In this document: in pieces, positions 7,588 through 13,029 of the stretch
Layout of the letters: every line of letters starts with the position of its first letter
Numbering within the stretch: the stretch's first letter is position 1
NCBI GenBank assembly: GCA_902782715.1
Contig: CACZOG010000227.1
Span: 1 to 13,029, forward strand
Length of the DNA stretch: 13,029 bases
Direction of reading: 5' to 3'
DNA from: an uncultured Lachnospiraceae bacterium
GTDB lineage: Bacteria > Bacillota > Clostridia > Lachnospirales > Lachnospiraceae
Made by a program: the position numbers and the translations under genes
The notes under the pieces: generated by a model
Databases searched by the model: none
The model's input: the letters and a program-made list of their open reading frames with translations, nothing else
What the model was told of the DNA's origin: nothing

Positions 7588-8097
7588 ATGAAAAGAGTAA
7601 TAATAGATATATTATTGATAATTTTATTTTTTGTTCTTCAGACAACCGTTTTTCCGATGCTGAAGTTTATGAATATCATTCCGAACGTACTGATCATTCT
7701 TGTATCCTGTGCGGGATTTATGCAGGGCGACAGAGCAGGATTGTTTGTCGGTTTTGCCTGCGGTTTTCTGATGGATATATGTTCTTTCGAAATCTTCGGA
7801 TTTTATTCGATACTTTTCATGTTCATAGGTTATTTAAACGGTCTTTTCCACAACTTCTTTTATCTTAAAGACCTAAAGATTCCCGCCATCATGATCACGA
7901 GCAGCGATCTGGTATGTTGTCTTGCAACATACTTTTTCCTGTTTTTATTACGAAGCAGATTTGATTTCGGATTTTATTTTGTGAATATCATTCTGCCTGA
8001 GATGCTTTTTACTTTGCTTATTTCGGTTATCATTTATCCGTTTTTGTGGCTTATCGAAGCATATATATTCAAAAAGAAAAATGCGGAGAGTTCGTAA
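7588..8097 (+). CDS. mreD: Rod shape-determining protein MreD
   Basis: MreD is a small polytopic membrane protein that pairs with MreC in the elongation complex. The 169 aa are strongly hydrophobic and can form about five or six membrane helices, starting with VIIDILLIILFFVLQTTVFP (3-22), a typical MreD opening, and including GLFVGFACGFLMDIC, which matches the family's small-residue helix ending in Asp. A charged tail (FKKKNAESS) ends the protein. The start is 8 nt after the mreC stop, and the stop codon directly abuts the PBP2 ATG. The identity rests on hydropathy, a few motifs and position. Confidence 0.9.
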   Translation: MKRVIIDILLIILFFVLQTTVFPMLKFMNIIPNVLIILVSCAGFMQGDRAGLFVGFACGFLMDICSFEIFGFYSILFMFIGYLNGLFHNFFYLKDLKIPAIMITSSDLVCCLATYFFLFLLRSRFDFGFYFVNIILPEMLFTLLISVIIYPFLWLIEAYIFKKKNAESS

Positions 8098-10968
8098 ATG
8101 TTTGAACATTTTAAAGAAGACTTTATAAGTTTTATGAAATCAAGACTTCTTCTGCCTATATGCATGTTTTTGTTTATAGGTATTGTTCTTATTGCACGAA
8201 TTTTCAACTTACAGATCGTAAAAGGAGAAGAATACTTAAATAACTATGAATTAAAGATCATTCGTGAGAAATCTATACCCGGAACCAGAGGGAACATTTA
8301 CGACAGAAACGGAAATCTGCTTGCTTACAATGTTTTGTCATACGATGTAAACATGGAAGACATCATCGAATCCGGTAAGAACAAGAATAACGAACTCAAT
8401 ACGATCATTAACGAGGTTTATCATATCCTTCAAAAGAACGGCGATGATTTCAATACCGATTTCAAGATCTTTGTTAATGATAACGATGAATATGAATTTA
8501 CCGTTTCGGGAACACAGCTTCAGAGATTCCTTGCCGATATCTACGGTTATGCCAAGACTACCGATATGACATATGCTCAAAAGAATTCAACTCCCGAAGA
8601 CGTTATAAATTATTTCTGCGACCGTAAAAAATACGCAGTTGGTTATTATGAGATCCCCAACGATAAGAACTCTTTTATCATAGGAGGAGATTATACCAAA
8701 GACGAGATAGTAAGGATCGTTGCCGTAAGATATGCACTTTCTCTTACCGGTTATCAGAAATACATGGGTACGACCATAGCAAAGGATGTTTCCGAAACTT
8801 CGGTGGCGAGCATTCTTGAACATTCCGATATTCTTCCCGGTGTGACCGTCAATCAGAATTCCATCAGAAAATATAACGATGCTCTGTATTTTTCACAGAT
8901 CATCGGATATACGGGCATGATATCACAGGAAGAATACGACCTTTATTCTGTTGAAAACAGTGACTATACTTTGAATGATTATGTCGGAAAAACAGGCATT
9001 GAATATTCTCAGGAAGCCTATCTTAAAGGTATTAAAGGCAAAGAGACCGTATATGTAGACGTTCTCGGTAAAGTGCTTGATTCCACCAAGACTAAAGAGG
9101 AAGAAACAGGAAACGATATATATCTGACAATAGACAGGGATCTTCAGATAGCTATTTACAATATCCTCGAACAGAGAATCGCAGGTATTCTTGTATCAAA
9201 GATCGATAATATCAAAGAATTCACGATGACTGAGAATACAAAACAGGCAGATATCAAGATTCCCATAGATGATGTTTATTTTCAGCTTATCAACAATAAT
9301 GTTATCAATTTAAATCATATATCAAAACCTTATGCATCAGATACCGAAAAGGAAGTTTATAATGCATTTCTTTCAAGACAGGAAGATGTATTTAACGATA
9401 TTCACAATCAGCTTTATGACGATAATGCCAGAGCTTATAAGGATCTTCCGAAAGAATATCAGATATATCAGAGTTATATAGTCAATTACCTGATGAGTGA
9501 TAACGTGAAGATCCTTGATAAGGAACTCATCGATCAGGAAGACGAGATGTACAAGGCCTGGACCGTTGATGAAACAATAAGCTTAAAAGCTTATCTTACA
9601 TACTGCATCAATATGAACTGGATAAACGTAAATAATCTCGGACTGACTGCCAAGTATTCGGATACCCAGCAGATCTATGACAAAATAGTTGATATCACTC
9701 TTGATAAATTAAGATCGAATAAAGAGTTTTCAAAGAAAATATATAAGTACATGATCGCCGGAAATTATATAAGCGGCAGACAGTTATGCATTATCCTTTA
9801 TGATCAGAACTTAATTGACGTATCGGAAAACGATATCCAGAACTTAAAGACCGGAAGAATATCATCTTATGCTTTCATGCTCGATCTTATCAAGAATTTA
9901 AAGATCACACCCGCTCAGCTTGCACTTGAACCCTGCTCCGGTTCATGTGTTATCACGGATGTCAACACGGGAGATGTTCTGGCCCTTGTTTCATATCCGT
10001 CATACGATAATAACAGACTTGCGAACTCGGATAATTCATATCTTGCGGCATTAAATAACGATTATTCGAGACCTTTATGGAATTATGCCACACAGTACAG
10101 ATGCGCACCGGGTTCGACTTATAAGATCGTAAGTTCGGTAGCGGGACTTGAAGAGGGTGTTATAGATCTTAGTTCAACGATCCAGTGTAAGGGCTTATAT
10201 GATAAGCTTAACGGAACAACGCATAAATGCTGGATATATCCGGGTGCACACGGCAATCTGAACGTTGAAGGAGCCATTTCTAATTCATGTAACTATTTCT
10301 TTTATGAAGTCGGATACAGACTGTCAAACGATAACGGATATTACAATCCGAAACTTGGTCTTGAAAAGGTTTATAAGTATTCCGAAATGTTTGGTCTTGC
10401 AGATAAATCAGGTGTCGAGATCGCAGAGTCTGATCCGAATGTCTCCGATGAATTTCCTGTTCCTTCCATGATCGGACAGGGTACTCATGCATATACAACT
10501 GTCGGACTTTCGAGATATGTTACGGCAGTCGCAAATAAGGGCTCGGTATACGATCTTACTTTGATAGATAAGATCTACGAACCCGACGGAAATCTTCTGG
10601 TTGATAATTCCGCTCCTTTAAAGAATTACATCGAACTTGATCAGTCTGTTTGGAACACGCTTCATCGAGGCATGAGAGATGTTGTTCTTCATAAGAAATA
10701 TTTTGATTTTGATCTTGAAGTAGCAGGAAAAACAGGTACCGCACAGGAAGCATGGAATGAAGCCTGCCACGCATTGTTCATTTCATTTGCGCCTTATTCA
10801 AATCCGGAGATATCCGTTACGGTAAAAGTAATGAACGGATATGATTCAAACAATGCGGGACAGATAGCAAAAGACGTTTATTCATATTATTACGGTATTA
10901 CCGAAGCAGATAAGCTTATCAACGGTGAAGCTAATACGCCTGTTGATAACGGAGTTGCGGGAGATTAG
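8098..10968 (+). CDS. mrdA: Penicillin-binding protein 2 (elongation transpeptidase), with a large insertion
   Basis: This class B PBP cross-links peptidoglycan for side-wall growth in partnership with RodA. It has a cytoplasmic start, one membrane helix (about 18-37), the PBP dimer/pedestal region beginning IPGTRGNIYDRNGNLLAYN, and the GVTVNQNSIRKYND and GKTGIEYSQEAYLKG segments. The transpeptidase domain has Ser673-Thr-Tyr-Lys676 (SxxK), Ser730-Cys-Asn732 (SxN) and Lys878-Thr-Gly-Thr881 (KTG), so it looks catalytically intact. At 956 aa it is about 250 residues longer than most PBP2 proteins. The excess is a helical, Tyr/Asn/Asp-rich block at about 364-610, between TIDRDLQIAIYNILEQR and CSGSCVITDVNTGDVLALVSYPSYD. 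Cys697, His709, Cys711, His718 and Cys731 cluster in sequence between SxxK and SxN and could bind metal. The start abuts the mreD stop, with GGAGAG (8085-8090) as ribosome site. Confidence 0.95.
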   Translation: MFEHFKEDFISFMKSRLLLPICMFLFIGIVLIARIFNLQIVKGEEYLNNYELKIIREKSIPGTRGNIYDRNGNLLAYNVLSYDVNMEDIIESGKNKNNELNTIINEVYHILQKNGDDFNTDFKIFVNDNDEYEFTVSGTQLQRFLADIYGYAKTTDMTYAQKNSTPEDVINYFCDRKKYAVGYYEIPNDKNSFIIGGDYTKDEIVRIVAVRYALSLTGYQKYMGTTIAKDVSETSVASILEHSDILPGVTVNQNSIRKYNDALYFSQIIGYTGMISQEEYDLYSVENSDYTLNDYVGKTGIEYSQEAYLKGIKGKETVYVDVLGKVLDSTKTKEEETGNDIYLTIDRDLQIAIYNILEQRIAGILVSKIDNIKEFTMTENTKQADIKIPIDDVYFQLINNNVINLNHISKPYASDTEKEVYNAFLSRQEDVFNDIHNQLYDDNARAYKDLPKEYQIYQSYIVNYLMSDNVKILDKELIDQEDEMYKAWTVDETISLKAYLTYCINMNWINVNNLGLTAKYSDTQQIYDKIVDITLDKLRSNKEFSKKIYKYMIAGNYISGRQLCIILYDQNLIDVSENDIQNLKTGRISSYAFMLDLIKNLKITPAQLALEPCSGSCVITDVNTGDVLALVSYPSYDNNRLANSDNSYLAALNNDYSRPLWNYATQYRCAPGSTYKIVSSVAGLEEGVIDLSSTIQCKGLYDKLNGTTHKCWIYPGAHGNLNVEGAISNSCNYFFYEVGYRLSNDNGYYNPKLGLEKVYKYSEMFGLADKSGVEIAESDPNVSDEFPVPSMIGQGTHAYTTVGLSRYVTAVANKGSVYDLTLIDKIYEPDGNLLVDNSAPLKNYIELDQSVWNTLHRGMRDVVLHKKYFDFDLEVAGKTGTAQEAWNEACHALFISFAPYSNPEISVTVKVMNGYDSNNAGQIAKDVYSYYYGITEADKLINGEANTPVDNGVAGD

Positions 10969-10981
10969 TCAGGGAATCGAA

Positions 10982-12115
10982 ATGTTTAAGAATTATAAAT
11001 TCAAAGATTATGATTTCAAGTTAATAATATATGTTGTTTCCATAACCGTTATCGGTGTATTTCTTGTTAACTCCGCACAGCCCGATAATACGAAGAAACA
11101 GCTTATGGGATTTATCGCAGGTCTGGCAATTATGATAATTCTGTCTTTTATCGATTATCATATATGGTTAAAGATCTGGTTTATCTATTATTTTGTAATG
11201 ATCGGAATGCTTGTCGCGGTTTTGATCGGAGGTTATGAAGCACTCGGTGCTAAGCGCTGGTTCATACTTTTCGGAATACGTTTTCAACCGTCCGAGGCGG
11301 CAAAAATTTTGTTGATTCTGTTTTTTGCACAGTTTATAATTAAATTCAAAGAACGGATTAATCAATGGTATATGATCATCATCATGATCGCACTGGCAGC
11401 CGTGCCCACGGCACTCATATTTAAACAGCCGGATCTTTCTACGACCATTGTTTTCGGACTTATCTTCTTAAGCGTTCTTTTCATGGGTGAGATCAATTAC
11501 AGATATTTCATTGGTCTTGCCGCAATAGCAATACCGACTTTTATTATAGTATTTATATTACTGATACAGCCTGATTCGGTTTTGGTTAAAAAAGAGATAG
11601 TTAAGCCGTACCAGCAGATAAGAATCCTGGCATGGCTGCATCCGGACGAATATGAACTTGAAGAAGCCTTCCAGCAGCAGAATTCCATCATGGCGATAGG
11701 CTCCGGAAGACTTACGGGTAAAGGCCTTAACAATACCGGTGTAAATTCGGTTAAAAAGGGTAATTTCATTTCCGAACCGCAGACGGACTTTATATTTACG
11801 ATCGCTGGAGAGGAACTTGGCTTTGTCGGCAGTGCGACGATCATAATACTTCTTGTGCTTATTACCATAGAATGCTTCTTCGTCGCGTTCAGGTCCGCCG
11901 ATCTGCCCGGGCGTATAATAGCGGGAGGAATGGGAGCCTATATAGGATTCCAGAGCACCGTAAATATATGCGTTACAACCGGGCTGTTTCCCAATACTGG
12001 TATTCCGCTTCCTTTTGTAAGCTACGGATTGACATCATTGCTTGTTTTATATACCGGTATGGGTTTGGTAATGAATATAAGACTTCAAAAACAACGAAAA
12101 TTCAATAACGATTAA
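10982..12115 (+). CDS. rodA: Peptidoglycan glycosyltransferase RodA (SEDS family)
   Basis: RodA polymerises lipid II into glycan strands during elongation, paired with the PBP2 encoded just upstream. The 377-aa protein is polytopic with about ten membrane helices. SEDS signatures are LGAKRWFILFGIRFQPSE, FKQPDLSTTIVF, SGRLTGKGLNNTG, the loop SEPQTDFIFTIAGEELGF with Asp269 at the position of the essential E. coli RodA aspartate, and the C-terminal TGIPLPFVSYGLTSLL. I chose ATG 10982 over upstream starts that would run into mrdA: AGGGAA (10971-10976) lies 5 nt before it, and MFKNYKFKDYDF is a natural cytoplasmic start. It begins 13 nt after the mrdA stop. Many clostridia place minCDE here, but this genome does not. 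Confidence 0.95.
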   Translation: MFKNYKFKDYDFKLIIYVVSITVIGVFLVNSAQPDNTKKQLMGFIAGLAIMIILSFIDYHIWLKIWFIYYFVMIGMLVAVLIGGYEALGAKRWFILFGIRFQPSEAAKILLILFFAQFIIKFKERINQWYMIIIMIALAAVPTALIFKQPDLSTTIVFGLIFLSVLFMGEINYRYFIGLAAIAIPTFIIVFILLIQPDSVLVKKEIVKPYQQIRILAWLHPDEYELEEAFQQQNSIMAIGSGRLTGKGLNNTGVNSVKKGNFISEPQTDFIFTIAGEELGFVGSATIIILLVLITIECFFVAFRSADLPGRIIAGGMGAYIGFQSTVNICVTTGLFPNTGIPLPFVSYGLTSLLVLYTGMGLVMNIRLQKQRKFNND

Positions 12116-12127
12116 ATTCGTTATTGA
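12102..12127. repeat. Perfect 10-bp inverted repeat spanning the rodA stop codon
   Basis: TCAATAACGA (12102-12111) and its exact reverse complement TCGTTATTGA (12118-12127) flank the 6-nt loop TTAAAT, which contains most of the rodA TAA stop. The stem is AT-rich and no long T run follows, so it is at best a weak terminator or an mRNA processing/attenuation hairpin between rodA and mgsA. The mgsA start lies 21 nt beyond it. Confidence 0.6.
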
Positions 12128-12147
12128 TTTAGATATGGGGTACAGTT

Positions 12148-12543
12148 ATGAACATTGCATTGATTGCGCATGACGCAAAGAAAAAACTTATGCAGAATTT
12201 TTGCATCGCTTACAGGGGGATACTTTGCAAAAATGAACTGTATGCAACAGGTACGACCGGAAGGCTGATCGAAGAAGTGACCAACCTTAATGTTCACAAG
12301 TTTCTTGCTGGACATTTAGGCGGCGAACAGCAGATCGGCGCTCAGATCGAGCACAATCAGATCGACCTTGTTATTTTCCTTCGTGATCCTTTGACGCCAA
12401 AGGTTCATGAACCCGATGTGAATAACGTTATTCATCTTTGTGATGTACACAATATTCCTCTTGCTACAAATCTTGCAAGTGCAGAACTTCTTATTAAATC
12501 GCTTGACAGAGGAGATTTAGAGTGGCGTGAAATGTATAAATAA
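12148..12543 (+). CDS. mgsA: Methylglyoxal synthase, with Glu at the catalytic Asp position
   Basis: MgsA converts dihydroxyacetone phosphate to methylglyoxal and phosphate, a glycolytic bypass that frees phosphate. The 131-aa protein matches the short Bacillus-type enzyme end to end: IALIAHDAKKK (3-13), ATGTTG phosphate loop (33-38), IDLVIFLRDPLTP (72-84), and HEPD with His87 and Asp90. The usual SGPxGGDQQ reads AGHLGGEQQ here, so Glu60 stands where E. coli Asp71, considered the catalytic base, is expected, and the preceding Ser and Pro are Ala54 and His56. The other active-site residues (Asp9, Asp80, His87, Asp90) are kept, so activity is plausible. A modest GGGG Shine-Dalgarno core (12137-12140) lies 7 nt before the ATG. 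It is linked to rodA by position, not by pathway. Confidence 0.94.
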   Translation: MNIALIAHDAKKKLMQNFCIAYRGILCKNELYATGTTGRLIEEVTNLNVHKFLAGHLGGEQQIGAQIEHNQIDLVIFLRDPLTPKVHEPDVNNVIHLCDVHNIPLATNLASAELLIKSLDRGDLEWREMYK

Positions 12544-13029
12544 ATATATTTTACTTGGATTATCGTTAATTTATATTTCACTCGCCGCAGGATGTAAAGG
12601 CGAAGAGATTCCTTATGCTTTCGAAAGAAACTCGGGAATTTCCACCGTTTCCATATCCACGGCAAATTCCCTTTATCTGGAATCAAAACCTTTTGCCCGG
12701 AATCTTTGTATTGATGACGGCAATTACGAAAACATCAACCTGACGGCTTCGTACGCGGCAGGTCTTTTTGACATTCAGAACGGTGATGTTTTATACCAGC
12801 AGAACATGTACGAAGAAATGACTCCCGCAAGTATCACAAAGCTTTTAACTGCTCTTGTTGCTTTAAAATACTGCGATATGAATCAGGTTCTCACCTTTAC
12901 TAAAGAATGTGAGATAAAAGAAAACGGCGCTCAGAAGATAGGTTTTACCGAAGGCGATACGATCACAATGGAGCAGGCTTTAAACCTTCTTTTATTATAT
13001 TCCGCAAATGATGTTGCAATGATGATCGC
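12527..13029 (+). CDS. Lipoprotein-like serine D-Ala-D-Ala carboxypeptidase (peptidase S11), 3' end outside window
   Basis: This is an N-terminal fragment (167 codons) of a low-molecular-weight PBP that trims the terminal D-alanine from peptidoglycan stems outside the membrane. The only usable start is GTG 12527, because a TAG at 12518 closes the frame upstream. It overlaps the end of mgsA by 17 nt, with AGAGGAG (12508-12514) about 12 nt before it. The N-terminus MKCINKY is followed by a hydrophobic core and LAAGC (19-23), a lipobox-like site with Cys23 as possible lipid anchor. The fold is shown by AAGLFDIQNGDVLYQQN, then TPASITKLLTALVAL with Ser102 and Lys105 of the SxxK motif, and YSAND with Ser159 and Asn161 of SxN. 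The KTG motif would lie beyond the window. The family is certain; the gene name (dacA/dacF type) is not. Confidence 0.9.
   Translation, partial: MKCINKYILLGLSLIYISLAAGCKGEEIPYAFERNSGISTVSISTANSLYLESKPFARNLCIDDGNYENINLTASYAAGLFDIQNGDVLYQQNMYEEMTPASITKLLTALVALKYCDMNQVLTFTKECEIKENGAQKIGFTEGDTITMEQALNLLLLYSANDVAMMI

Noticed and set aside
9577..9594. 8-bp inverted repeat ATAAGCTT-AA-AAGCTTAT inside mrdA
   Set aside because: The 2-nt spacer leaves no normal RNA loop, the stem is AT-rich and it lies mid-gene; consistent with chance.

Overview
The window is a gene-dense, AT-leaning chromosomal segment with every gene on the plus strand. Gene order and protein style (MutS/MutL next to MiaA, a methionine gamma-lyase-family PLP protein, then mreBCD, a very large PBP2, rodA, mgsA and a DD-carboxypeptidase) suggest an anaerobic Gram-positive of class Clostridia, most likely Lachnospiraceae. 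This assignment rests on remembered family resemblance, since no search was run. No rRNA, tRNA, CRISPR array, insertion sequence or phage gene was seen.

Region 1 (1-5642) is a tight mismatch-repair and tRNA-modification run. It holds the 3' end of mutS, then mutL and miaA, each joined by a 4-bp ATGA overlap, then a PLP-dependent Met-gamma-lyase/aluminium-resistance family gene whose start overlaps the end of miaA by 8 bp. MutL is about 960 aa, far above the usual 600-700, because of a roughly 400-residue acidic linker between an intact ATPase domain and an intact endonuclease/dimerisation domain. Both the MutS tail and MutL carry candidate sliding-clamp peptides.

A 72-bp gap (5643-5714) is the only real intergenic stretch. 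It holds candidate promoters and a strong ribosome binding site for a TTG-started mreB.

Region 2 (5715-13029) is a cell-elongation cluster: mreB, mreC, mreD, mrdA (PBP2), rodA, mgsA and the start of a lipoprotein-like D-Ala-D-Ala carboxypeptidase. Genes are separated by 0-32 nt or overlap. The filament protein, membrane scaffold, SEDS glycosyltransferase (RodA), its transpeptidase partner (PBP2) and a peptide-trimming enzyme together make up side-wall peptidoglycan synthesis. MgsA is a metabolic passenger that turns dihydroxyacetone phosphate into methylglyoxal.

The window is mostly housekeeping, and no new multi-gene system was found. Several proteins differ from the textbook form. MreB has Lys where the catalytic Glu is expected and an altered phosphate-2 loop. 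MgsA has Glu at the catalytic Asp position. PBP2 has a roughly 245-residue insertion and Cys/His residues near the active site. MutL has the giant linker. Two perfect inverted repeats also stand out, one inside miaA and one around the rodA stop codon. No minCDE genes lie between mrdA and rodA, where many clostridia carry them.
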